DNA of 64,000 nt from Cyrtodaria siliqua (taxonomy: Eukaryota; Mollusca; Bivalvia; Adapedonta; Hiatellidae). The notes beneath the pieces are model-generated. The model saw only the letters and a program-made list of their open reading frames with translations, did no database searches and was not told the origin of the DNA. Shown piece by piece: positions 43,001 through 49,745 of the stretch. The stretch is from positions 1-64,000 of the forward strand of contig JAWPHD010011270.1 of the NCBI GenBank assembly GCA_037043455.1. Reading direction: 5' to 3'. Position 1 is the stretch's first letter, and the number at the start of each line of letters is the position of its first letter. A program made the position numbers and the translations under genes.

Positions 43001-45095
43001 ATACATACTGAAAGGGGATTGCTTGGAAGCAGCAAACACAAACAAGAGATCAAAGTAGCAGACTCGGTTTTATTAAGTCTGTATATGAGAGGTAATGCAA
43101 AGTGCAACACTTCTTACGCCTCCTGGCACCGTTTTAGTCGAACTGGAAAAGTAGCATTCAAGGACTATATCATTGTAACTGTTGGTAGGTATATGCAAAC
43201 AGTTGCTGACATTATTCTTACTATAACACTTCATCTGTGTGAGTCTATGTATGCCGTTGTAATTCAAAGCATATCTATCTGCCGTTACAATTAAATTCCT
43301 TAGACTGCTTTCCAAAGGTTAAATCGCATTAGGTGCTCATCGGGTATTTGACAACCTTGTATAACGAGACATTTTGAAATATGTTTATTACATAAATTAA
43401 GCGAGTTAGTTAAGTAATTTCTGTAATTAATTTAAGTGTAAAATTTGCCGATTTACGCAAACACTGTGACACTTGACAAAGTTTCAGATCTCAGATCATT
43501 AAAATACAATGAACATGAGTTCAGCCATATACCAGCTTCGTTAATAGTACTGACAACATATATTCAGGCATCTATTTCACGTAGTACCTTGGGGAGTTAT
43601 ACGCACATTTATAGCGAATGGCAGGGGAGCGGACGGACATGGAATGTCGTGCTAATAACTACTGAATACGAACTATACATACAGAACAAAAGAAGATTGC
43701 ATATGCCACACTAATAAAATGACAAAGATAAACAAATACGTGTTTGAACAATTGAAAAAATAATATAGGATAGGAGTCATGGGATTGATAAATCCGTTCA
43801 CCCCTTATTGAAATAAGGGGTGAACGGATTTATCAATCCCCATGATTCCTATAAATAAGGGGTGAACGGATTTATCAATCCCCATGACTCCTATCCTATA
43901 TTATTTTTAATGGGTTCATATAGAAAATATTCGGCACACGAAATATATGAACGGGTACTCATGGCAATCATTAAAAACAACAACAACAACAATATAATAA
44001 TAATAAACGTCTATTTTTTGCGGGTATACACATTTAGTTTCAGTGTCCTTGCACTGAGATAATTATAACTTATCTGACTATTGGAAGGGATTTCCTCACC
44101 CCAAAATAAACTCCCAGCTTTTACACATTATATACAAAACGTTACTGGTTAGGGGCAACTTTCCGTCCAAGCCCAGTTTTCATCATTCTCATTTAAAAGC
44201 CGTTTTTACACTGCAAATTACTTGCGCGATGCTATTACTTGACATTGACAGCCGTTTAGCATTGAAGATTGAAAACAGAAGAAGCAACCCAAAATGTAAA
44301 TAAGCGGTATAAAAACAAAAAGGATTTCTCCAAAAATTGTGTTTACTTCCTTATATGGCATTGGGGATGCGCGCGCATATTGCCGCCTAATAAACTATAT
44401 AAAAAAACAGTTATGACCTCATATTTTTATCACACTTTAGTGGACGGCGTTAACATATACCGTGATAATATATTTTAACCAAAGAGAGGCAACTCGTACA
44501 ACCTGTATCTGTTTGATTTACACAGAGGTACCCTTAGTTACAGTGTAAAATTTACGTCATGCAAAATAATACATTGACGTTACCAGGTGCATTGTTATAG
44601 CGATCGAGGTGAGTGATGGAAAAATGCAAACAATTAAATTATTTAACGGACTTGCAAACATGTTTTTAATTCATACAATTTTAGTGTATCATGACCAAGT
44701 TGAATCAATCACTCGTTAAAAGACATGACGGAAACTGGGCTTGTAAACGAAATGATTTCTCAGTTTTGGTCTGTTTATAAAAAGGTCATGTGCCACTTCG
44801 ATAATTTATATAAAACAAAAATGTTTGGTGTCCAATTTCCAGGAAGGGGTAACCTGATAGAAAGTAGAATAAACATTGTAAGAATACATATATTTGTCTG
44901 AAAAGTGTGTTTATGTTGACATTTGACGAAATGTGGCCTCCGACCAGTATAGTAACTATATTTGTATGTGTTTGATATGTTTCAAAACAAGTTACAAATG
45001 CTGAACACATTTAGAGCGATTCTAAATCGGCGTTCGTAAAAAAAAAAAAACTGTTTATGTTTATGAATAATTTGCCTATTTCTTTTTCAGGCTAG
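22855..45095 (+). CDS. Spliced gene for a protein with two Ly6/uPAR-like three-finger domains (5' end missing)
   Basis: Seven segments between AG acceptors and GT donors join in frame: 22855-22940, 27548-27619, 30700-30802, 40583-40683, 41897-41959, 42266-42407 and 45091-45095. The product is two consecutive cysteine-rich domains of roughly 80 residues. Domain A has the order CFSC, YC, TC, VCY, SGC, KC, DC, ECC, VCN, GC. Domain B has CFDC, RC, LC, MGC, C, VC, RCC, FCN, NC. A first CxxC and a closing CCxxxxCN are the hallmark of Ly6/uPAR three-finger folds, which are secreted or GPI-anchored. The last codons give no hydrophobic GPI-type tail, so secretion is the simpler guess. The first exon starts in phase 1, so an upstream exon with start codon and signal peptide is needed; I did not find it. 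The actual role is unknown. The introns are full of mobile elements. Confidence 0.7.
23359..25138. mobile_element. TTAA-flanked MITE split by a pearl-like insertion
   Basis: The left end AGGGACACATGGCAATCTT and right end AAGATTGCCGTGTGTCCCT form an inverted repeat flanked by TTAA. Their outer AGGGACAC is shared with the elements at 4929 and 62626, but the inner TIR differs. The pearl-like element at 23428-25005 lies inside, leaving about 200 bp of MITE. It lies in intron 1 of the three-finger gene. Confidence 0.75.
23428..25005 (-). mobile_element. Pearl/HINE-like element, GATC-hairpin subfamily, nested
   Basis: The hairpin AGCTCTACTGATC / GATCAGCAGAGCT is followed by CCGTCCGTCCGTCTGTCC and about four core units of roughly 320 bp (TTTGTAGCGACTACTTCT, GTCGGCCGGAAATTCAAG, AACATGGCTGCCAGCGGCC). 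It ends CAGTAGAGCTTCAAGGTCA, CCTCTTGT. All structural parts are present. Neighbouring units are very similar (two at about 23840-24300 nearly identical), suggesting recent homogenisation. Confidence 0.8.
25140..25910. other. AT-rich intron sequence, nothing recognised
   Basis: Lies in intron 1 of the three-finger gene. Short microsatellite-like words (TTTCTTTC near 25490) are present but nothing else is supported. Confidence 0.3.
25916..25953. repeat. C22 run followed by (ACC)n
   Basis: Twenty-two C in a row, then five ACC-type units. The run length is likely unstable and error-prone in assembly. Confidence 0.9.
25975..26785. repeat. Degenerate tandem repeat interrupted by a family C copy
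   Basis: Units carry CGTGTCCTCTCCATATCTC, GGGATTTTGAAATAACTTGG and GTGCAGAGCGCAAC. The repeat breaks at about 26043 after GATTTTGAAATA and resumes at about 26348 with ACTTGGCACAAATG; the gap is filled by family C. A related unit occurs at 61320-61500. Confidence 0.6.
26043..26347 (-). repeat. Dispersed repeat family C, copy bounded by its host repeat
   Basis: The interrupted host repeat fixes this copy at about 305 bp. It contains AAAAGCAGCATTCAAGGA, TCGCCTTGGAACGGTCAG, CCAAGTTCTAGGTTGCACC and AACGGGACAGTGTAAATA. No reading frame is shared among copies. Confidence 0.6.
26786..27547. other. Intron sequence with short G/T-rich and ACGG words
   Basis: A G-rich tract (about 26833-26857) and a short GGACGGACGGACGG (27391-27404), which looks like a lone microsatellite remnant. 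Otherwise AT-rich. Confidence 0.35.
27548..27619 (+). CDS. Three-finger domain A, exon 2
   Basis: 72 bp between TTTTCTTACAG and GTAAGT, phase 0 to 0, 24 codons. It encodes VCYVHSF at its start and SGC near its end, the middle finger region. Confidence 0.7.
27620..29045. other. Intron sequence, AT-rich
   Basis: Nothing recognisable beyond short AT-rich repeats near 28380-28430 (ATTACATAGTT twice). Confidence 0.3.
29049..29403 (+). pseudogene. LINE reverse transcriptase C-terminal remnant
   Basis: In one frame from 29070 the DNA encodes VLGLMRILKYIVGRTSLNQ and then ISYVRPIIEYASTV, a stop (TGA where the family usually has Trp) and DGCTVGERNSLK. It continues to ESARIITGLK and SVSLNKL. This is the well-known tail of non-LTR retrotransposon reverse transcriptases (CR1/L2/Jockey-like), just after the catalytic palm. 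A 34-bp tandem duplication at about 29263-29325 breaks it further. It sits in intron 2 of the three-finger gene on the same strand. Confidence 0.7.
29405..29985 (-). pseudogene. 3' end of a LINE: ORF tail, 3' UTR and (TTAC)n tail
   Basis: On the minus strand, 29970-29760 encodes SMQLRSITNGN, then after a frameshift SGTSVWNSIPLEIKNS and a stop. The WNSxPxxIK motif is typical of the last residues of LINE ORF2. Downstream come AGGGCCTCAAGGAAGATTGG, AAATAAAG and a TTAC/TAAG microsatellite (29404-29444), a typical LINE 3' tail. It is in opposite orientation to the neighbouring remnant, so there were two separate insertions. Confidence 0.6.
30482..30593. repeat. Tandem duplication of about 55 bp
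   Basis: AACACTGTTTAAGATCGATT and TTGGCGTCACTTT then TATATGCAAGATATAAC occur twice in a row with a 6-bp difference. Confidence 0.75.
30700..30802 (+). CDS. Three-finger domain A, exon 3
   Basis: The acceptor GTTTTCTACAG and donor GTAATC (weaker) bound 103 bp, phase 0 to 1. It encodes KC, DCTECCQGSVCNTRGCG, the diagnostic closing motif of the fold. Confidence 0.7.
30803..31160. other. Intron sequence, nothing recognised
   Basis: Leads into the pearl-like element. The words AAGCTCATCTGAGCCGAAGG and GTGAGCTATTGTGACCG at 31058-31105 look like another degraded repeat end. Confidence 0.3.
31161..33350 (+). mobile_element. Complete pearl/HINE-like element, GGCC-hairpin subfamily
   Basis: All parts are present in order. 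The left end is ACAAGAGGCCCAAGAGGGCC with the subterminal GCTCTACTGGC. Then come about five units of roughly 155 bp (AAAGGGCCATAACTCTGCC, CTTGGTACTGATCATCCC, GGGGTTCAGGAGAACTAG) and about eight units of roughly 160 bp (CAAGGGCCATAACTCCG, CTGGTTTTCGAACTTG, AAAGTTTGGTAAAGATC). An ACGG microsatellite (33277-33303) and the terminal palindrome AGCTCTGCTGGCC / GGCCAGTAGAGCT close it. It is flanked by A/T. Open frames inside are satellite by-products. It lies in the intron between the two three-finger domains. Confidence 0.85.
33351..34005. other. Intron sequence, nothing recognised
   Basis: AT-rich unique DNA between a pearl-like element and a large inverted-terminus structure. Confidence 0.3.
34031..34071. 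repeat. G41 homopolymer
   Basis: Forty-one consecutive G within the left terminus of the large element. The right terminus has only a C6 at the mirrored position. The length is probably unstable and uncertain in assembly. Confidence 0.95.
34350..34990. repeat. Tandem repeat of about 150-200 bp, four diverged units
   Basis: CACATGTTCCATAACTCTG then TATTGCATTTTAGCAAA recur near 34365, 34532, 34685 and 34885. Confidence 0.55.
35000..35345. other. C-rich stretch
   Basis: Polypyrimidine and CCCCACC words dominate (35100-35340). No gene is seen. Confidence 0.35.
35460..35760. mobile_element. 301-bp MITE with 5-bp target duplication (hAT-like)
   Basis: The ends CAGGGTTCCCCCCAG and CTGGGGGAAACCCTG are inverted, and GTGGA directly flanks both (35455-35459 and 35761-35765). 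The interior repeats AAGGCATGTTG four times. The CAGGG start is common in hAT elements; most hATs make 8-bp duplications, so the 5-bp length points to a less common group. Confidence 0.75.
36190..36560. repeat. 31-bp minisatellite
   Basis: At least eight near-identical units of ACCATGACCACTGAATACCC followed by CATTCATTATT; unit variants extend the array to about 36115. A degenerate continuation at 37020-37440 (ACCATGACCAATGTATACCA) shows the array was once longer. Confidence 0.85.
36561..37020. other. Non-satellite stretch inside the minisatellite region
   Basis: About 400 bp without the 31-bp unit. The 71-codon minus-strand frame has no supporting context. It could be an inserted element; I could not see its termini. 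Confidence 0.3.
37054..37204. mobile_element. 151-bp PIF/Harbinger-type MITE
   Basis: GGCCATTATTTTTTATTATT is inverted at the right end (AATTATCAAAAAATAATGGCC minus one base), with TTA directly outside both ends. A 3-bp TTA duplication and a GGCC start are typical of PIF/Harbinger. It is inserted in the degenerate minisatellite. Confidence 0.75.
37781..38040. other. Unassigned stretch
   Basis: Ordinary AT-rich sequence between the large element and a degenerate tandem repeat. Nothing recognised. Confidence 0.3.
38040..39020. repeat. Degenerate pearl-core-like tandem repeats
   Basis: CAAATCTCATGAAACTTCA-like and GGTCAAGGTCACC-like words recur every 130-170 bp. The second half (38600-39010) resembles the CAAGAGCCAGAGG units of 10128-11838. 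No termini are visible. Confidence 0.45.
39021..39949. other. Intron sequence, nothing recognised
   Basis: AT-rich. GTGACGGTTCTAGTTCC at 39030 recurs at 42488, so it belongs to some short dispersed repeat. Confidence 0.3.
39950..40235 (+). repeat. Dispersed repeat family C copy
   Basis: ACCGTTCCAAGGCGGTAGCC, CCTATTGTCAACCC and TTTGTTTCTGTGTTTTG match the reverse complement of 26043-26347. Confidence 0.65.
40583..40683 (+). CDS. Three-finger domain B, exon 1
   Basis: The donor GTAAGT is strong. The acceptor is either TGTTTTGTAG (start 40583) or ACGCAATAG (start 40598); both keep the frame, and the first has the better pyrimidine tract. Enters in phase 1, leaves in phase 0. It encodes PLCFDC, RC and LC, parallel to exon 1 of domain A. 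Confidence 0.65.
41897..41959 (+). CDS. Three-finger domain B, exon 2
   Basis: 63 bp, acceptor GCTATGCCAG, donor GTATGT, phase 0 to 0, 21 codons. It parallels domain A exon 2 (72 bp) but reads VEKF where domain A has VCYV, so one cysteine is missing; MGC aligns with SGC. Confidence 0.6.
42266..42407 (+). CDS. Three-finger domain B, exon 3
   Basis: 142 bp, acceptor CTTCCGACAG, donor GTGAGT, phase 0 to 1, as in domain A exon 3. It encodes an opening Cys and the closing VCRRCCSTDFCNDNC, followed by ten uncharged or acidic residues. The tail has no transmembrane or GPI-type hydrophobic run. Confidence 0.7.
42461..42504. repeat. 22-bp tandem duplication
   Basis: CCCCACTGTGTGACGGTTCT occurs twice in a row. 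Confidence 0.8.
42722..43160. repeat. Dispersed tandem repeat family F (period about 289 bp)
   Basis: TACTGAAAAGGGGATC, TTGGAAGCAGCAAACAC and AGTAGCAGACTCGGTTTTAT occur at 42722 and again at about 43010. Related units are at 61555-61790. Confidence 0.65.
43756..43908. repeat. Foldback repeat with a duplicated right arm
   Basis: The left arm contains GGATAGGAGTCATGGGATTG and AAATCCGTTCACCCCTTATT. Its inverse occurs twice in tandem, starting at 43811 and 43853 (period 42 bp) with AATAAGGGGTGAACGG. The second copy pairs with the whole left arm. Confidence 0.8.
43975..44010. repeat. (CAA)n/(TAA)n microsatellite
   Basis: AACAACAACAACAAT followed by AATAATAATAA. Confidence 0.8.
44011..45090. other. 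Intron sequence before the terminal exon
   Basis: No repeat or exon is convincing. A possible 22-bp micro-exon before GTGAGT at 44610 would put a stop in the phase-1 frame. Confidence 0.3.
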
Positions 45096-45375
45096 AAGTT
45101 TGCGGAGGCGTATGTTCTACCAGAGTGCGGCCTAAAATGCCCTGTCATGCAAGATTCGAAACAGATATAGTGAAATAATTATAAATGCCATTATGCTAGA
45201 CATTTTGTTAACATGTATTATAAAACTGTGCCCTCGGCCTATCCGTGTCGTGCTAAAAACACATCATATACTATGACCAAACCATGGTATACTGGCCTTA
45301 TAAATATGTTCGTATGCCAAAAACATATTTGGATATAAAGACTGTTCAAAGCAAATAAAACTACTTCTTTTGTCA
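45091..45375 (+). CDS. Terminal exon of the three-finger gene (stop and 3' UTR)
   Basis: A strong acceptor (ATTTCTTTTTCAG) precedes GCTAG. Joined in phase 1 to the previous exon it gives one Gly codon and a TAG stop at 45093-45095. The rest would be 3' UTR with AATAAA at 45354-45359. The placement rests on splice phase and the polyadenylation signal only. Confidence 0.45.
45354..45359 (+). terminator. Polyadenylation signal AATAAA
   Basis: Canonical hexamer about 260 bp after the proposed stop. Cleavage would be expected some 10-30 bp downstream. Confidence 0.4.
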
Positions 45376-45774
45376 CTTAGATTCACAATTATATATATAA
45401 ACAGCATAACCAACAATGTCATACATGTACATGTAGATATCAATGGCGACAAATCATCAAATAAAAGAAAATATACCGCTCAAAATTTACTAAGCACCAA
45501 ATCAGTCTTTTTCAACTTCACAATTTCACCCCAAATACCGCGCAAAACTGTATTTTGTACGATGACATGAAGAAATACACAAGAAAATTGTTTCTTAATC
45601 AATTTTTGACAAGAAAATAATGAACTTCACATAAATGCAGAAAACAAAATTAATTGTTGAATGTTAAGCTGTTGGTAAAACCAGTACCGTAAAATGTCGA
45701 ATTGAAATATCGGTGCTTAGCAAACGTTGAGTAGTATATGTATGAATACATCAGGTCACGACTATATCTAACAA

Positions 45775-45955
45775 TGGAGCGGCCCCTTTGTTACTGACCG
45801 TTCTAAGGCGGTACCCCTGTTGTCAACCCTTACATGTTTGTTATGTACCCCTGTTGTCAACCCTTACATGTTTGTAGTGTCGCATACTTTGTTTATATTT
45901 ACGTTTATTTGTTTTTTTGCTTTCGTTGTGAATGCTGTTCGACTTGTGTATATAG
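45775..45955 (+). repeat. Dispersed repeat family C copy, with a 37-bp internal duplication
   Basis: TACCCCTGTTGTCAACCC then TTACATGTTTGT occurs twice in tandem. The copy is immediately followed by an inverted copy at 45960-46200. Confidence 0.65.
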
Positions 45956-45959
45956 TTTA

Positions 45960-46200
45960 TTCATAACAGTAAAATAATACTCTCTAGAAATAAGTATAAA
46001 AGTCGAATAGGAAATGCAGCTTTCACATGACACAGTAAACACAAAAACACGCAAAACGACAAACATGAATAAGGAATAAAGGCATATGACGTCACAAACA
46101 CAAAAAGGGTTGACAATAGGGCTACCGACTTGGAACGGTCAGTGGCAAAAAAGGCCGCTGGGGTGTTAAACCAAGTTCTAGGTTGCACCAAACATCACAC
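45960..46200 (-). repeat. Dispersed repeat family C copy, inverted neighbour
   Basis: AAAAAGGGTTGACAATAGGG, CTTGGAACGGTCAGTGGC and CCAAGTTCTAGGTTGCACC match 26043-26347 in the same orientation. Confidence 0.7.
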
Positions 46201-47700
46201 ATGCCCTATTAGCTAAGCAACCATAAGATGGAAGCGCATTATTCATTATTGTATCATGCAAACAGAACGTCGCATAATATCAAACGCATAGCAAGCTTAT
46301 ACTAATTTAAATGCATTACATGGTCCAGCCTTAATTCCATTAAGCGATGGGAAAGCTTAGCAGGATTTTATAACGACTATTTCGACAATAAAACACGTTT
46401 AAAAACATGTCTTACTGAAAAAAATGTGATAACCTGTTTAAAATTACATATTAAATGTTTTAATTTTACAATATGCAAACTTTTATAAACCGAAAATAAG
46501 CTTTTATTTCATACCCCTGCCAACCCCGTTTTTTCTTCTTGGAGAAGGGGTTGGATGGGGTATGAAAGGTATGAAAGTTAATACTCGGACTATGTAATGT
46601 ACTACAATGATTCTACAACTGGCCATAAAATAAGTGATTTAAGTTAGTGCGGACACAGATCATATCCCGGATAAGCGAGTGAAATAATATAGTAATCCGA
46701 CCGACATTTTTTTCGGTTTTCATACACACTATTTACCTCAAAAAGGGGCTTAACTATGGAATAGGTCGATCTTCTCCGATTATTCCGAATTTGTAATGTA
46801 CATCATACATAAAGTATACTTAAACGGCACATATTTGAGTGTTTTTCAAACCACATTAAAACAATCGAATACCGACACAAGTCTCGATACTGTACAATAC
46901 GGATGCACGTCAGTTTGTATCAATTATTCAAATTTCCTAAAGTGTGAACTACCCCACGGGTGCACTGACTATGCTGTCATTTTGTATCAAGTATTCTTCC
47001 TCTAAAGTGGTAACTACACTACGGATGCACCGAGTATGCCGCCATTTTGTGTCAATTATTTAACATTTAGTTATGACTAAGGAACATACATCACTGACAC
47101 TGAGCCTGAAGAGGTAATATTCAATTTTCATGGATGAGCTATAGAAGTGCATTGTGATGTTTCTGATTCGGATGTGAACATGGTAGAGTTGATTTGTTAT
47201 CAGAAACACATGAATAGTCACAGATACAAAATCCCATCTCAGAGTACTGCTACAGAGGTTTACTCACAATAACTACTGCCTGACGCTGAGTGTCGTCTGC
47301 TGTAAACACTACCACGTGTATGTGTGTACACATCTCAGTTCATAACCCCACATGCTCCTCCCCTATATTTTCAAAGATCTTTTAGTTGGGTTTAAAACAA
47401 AATTGAAACTAGGAATAAGAAATACTTCTTCACAAATACGTGTTTACCAATACAATTGTTTAATATCAGTTTACTTCTGTGCCAAATATTGAATTATTTT
47501 ATGAGGTGGAATATTCAATATTTTGAAAAAGGACTCCCTGATATAACCATGTATATTTAAATGAAAAACCTGCCCCAGCTCCATCTAGTTGCTTTTATAC
47601 GGCAGTAAAGGCACTTTGTAGTGCTAATATTTCATGTACAGAAAGCCGAAAGAGTTCGATATAATTGTACAGTTTGGTTGATAATTTGTCTCACATATAT
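46201..47700. other. Unique stretch with a hairpin and a short tandem repeat
   Basis: A palindrome lies at 46507-46569 (TTTCATACCCCTGCCAACCC against GGGGTTGGATGGGGTATGAA). Two to three units of about 80 bp with GGATGCAC and TTTGTATCAATTATT occur at 46900-47060. No gene is seen. Confidence 0.4.
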
Positions 47701-47705
47701 ACATA

Positions 47706-49046
47706 CGAGGGGTGTTCGAAAACTTTTGCAAATGACACGTTTTCTCCGAGATATTAATTAAAAGTTGATAATTTTTTTGTCTAGTTACCTTTGAAATATT
47801 CCCCTTTAGCCAGAACACATCGTTTCAATCTTTTAATCCAATTTTTGAAACAATTTTCATACTCATCTTTGGGTACACCCATAAGAAACTGGTGAACTGC
47901 AGACCCCAATGCACTTCTGGACCTATATCTCCTACCAGATAGGTGTTTTTTCAATTTCGGAAAGAGGAAAAAAATCGCACGGGGCCAGGTCTGGGCTGTA
48001 GGGAGGGTGCGACAATACAATGACCTTTTCAGACTTCAAAAACTGTGCTACAGTTGAGGATTTATGGGCTGGAGCATAGTCATGTAACAAATGGACATGC
48101 TGGAGACCAGTTTTTGGACGTACTTTTCTCATTTTTGTTCGCAATTTTTTCAGAAGCACATTCTTATAGAAGCTACCAGACACACCCCTACCTTTTGGAA
48201 CAGCAATTTGCATGAGTGGCCCAGAATTTCTGAAGAAAATGGCGTATAACACCGTCTTTGCTGTCAGTGTTCGTTTAGCAATACTTGGCCTTTTGGCATG
48301 TTTCAGAGCCCATATCCTGTTATCAACTTTCCGCTTGGGCTCATAAAAATGGACCCATGTCTCATCACCAGTTATGAGACTATCAAACACCTATTTTTGA
48401 TATTGTGGGTACTTCTTCAGCAGTTGCTTTGCCATTTGCACCCTCGTACGTTTCTGCTCATCGGTGAGCAAATGGGGGATCCAGCGAGCACTTATCTTCG
48501 TAACCTTAAAAATTTTCTTCAGAATAAAGTGGACAGATGCTAAACCCAAGTTTGTCATTTGTGCCAGCTGTCTGACAGTGAAACGCGCATCTTTCTCAAT
48601 AATGGACTTGATCTTATTAATGTTAGATTTGGTAACTGCAGACCTGGGTCTTCCTAAATAAGGGGCATCTTTGACTGATTCCTGACCGGAACTGAATTTT
48701 GTAAACCACCTATAAACTGTGGAAAATGACATTTGTTTATCCCCATAAACAACACATATCTCATCATGTATGCTTTTGACACTCAATCCCAACTTACAGC
48801 GGGCTTTTATATAACCCCTGATTTCAGCAACATTTTCTATTCGTTTTCTAACCATTTTCAACGCAGTATCTATGAATACACCTGAAAGCAATCGAAATTG
48901 CAAAAGAACCGGTTTGTGGATTTCAATTATATTTGTACACAATGTACAGTGATGATCAGTCATCCGTTTCGTATTGGTTTTGTACAGGTAAATCCCGTGA
49001 TTGGCGAGTATACAGTGCGTTTCCAAAAGTTTTCGAATACCCCTCG
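47706..49046 (-). mobile_element. mariner-family transposon, near full length
   Basis: The inverted ends CGAGGGGTGTTCGAAAACTT (left) and, as read inward from the right, CGAGGGGTATTCGAAAACTT match at 25 of the first 27 positions. TA flanks both (47704-47705 and 49047-49048). At 1341 bp the length is typical of mariner. The interior is one transposase gene, which is broken. High TIR identity argues for a fairly young insertion. Confidence 0.9.
47781..48855 (-). pseudogene. mariner transposase (DD34D), broken by a stop and a frameshift
   Basis: The N-terminal part (from the Met at 48855) carries the two helix-turn-helix regions of Mos1-type transposases, with a YRWFTKF motif and the link GRPRS. 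The catalytic motifs are all visible: TGDETW (first Asp, about codon 164), HDYAPAH (second, about 259; most relatives have HDNA) and SPDLAPCD (third, 34 residues later), giving DD34D. An in-frame TAG at 48391-48393 splits the gene between the DNA-binding and catalytic parts. An extra base in an A7 run (47968-47974, T7 on the coding strand) shifts the frame just after the third Asp. The shifted frame continues with FPKLKKHL to a stop at 47781. Length (about 358 codons) is normal. Nothing suggests a second, helper copy in this window. Confidence 0.85.
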
Positions 49047-49138
49047 TATATCAAACAGTTGGTAAATCTTTTTTTTTCAATGCAACTGTGCTGTAAGGTA
49101 TGTTTTGAGAGTAAGCTGATTTCATCATAATTTGGTTA

Positions 49139-49205
49139 TACACTCCGTCATTTGACCGTCATATATAACCTTGCATGTGTTGAAAATGACGTAAAACACC
49201 ATTCA
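49139..49205 (+). repeat. SINE family B, 3' end fragment
   Basis: GACCGTCATATATAACCTTG and GAAAATGACGTAAAACACCA match the 3' end of 54308-54541. Confidence 0.65.
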
Positions 49206-49504
49206 ACGGTCTTTTTTTTATTTACACGTTACTGAGGCGCTGAGGTGGGAAAACTTTAGTTTAAGTTCAATTCTCCAAACTTGTTATGTTCCCTTACTGG
49301 GTCTTGACCGTTTCAACTTTGTTCTGACCCGGGTGCATTGTGTTTAGGTGGGCCGTGTATTTGGCAGTATTTTCACGAGGGGGTGGGGAGTAGCGCCGAC
49401 AAGACATTTTAAGTAAACATGTCAAAATGTAACTCCATCAAAAAACAATGAACCGAAAAAAAACAACGTAATAGGCACAAATAGAAATCATAGCAATGTT
49501 TCCT
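49206..49504. other. Unassigned spacer
   Basis: Nothing recognised. Confidence 0.3.
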
Positions 49505-49745
49505 GCTAAGTTTCGTCAAATCTTTAACAAAACATATATTAAGAAGATCAGATGAAAAATGAAGGCACTATCCTATTAACGAGGCAAACTATTGCATTTT
49601 TAACGATATTAAGGGTCATAACTCCGCTGTTACTGGTCTGATCTGGCTGGTGTTCGACTTTGCCCGAGCTTTCATTGAAATTAACAATCTGGTAAAGATC
49701 GGATGAAAAATGAAGGCCCTATCGTCTTAACAAGACAACAGTTAA
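49505..49745 (+). repeat. Isolated pearl core units without termini
   Basis: One and a half units with AAGGGTCATAACTCCGCTGT, GAGCTTTCATTGA and GGATGAAAAATGAAGGCCC match the 160-bp core of 31161-33350. The unit ends at AACAGTTAAC, where an intact element would begin its ACGG run. Confidence 0.65.

Noticed and set aside
44588..44609. 22-bp micro-exon between AG and GTGAGT
   Set aside because: In the required phase 1 it would bring a stop, and it encodes nothing family-like.
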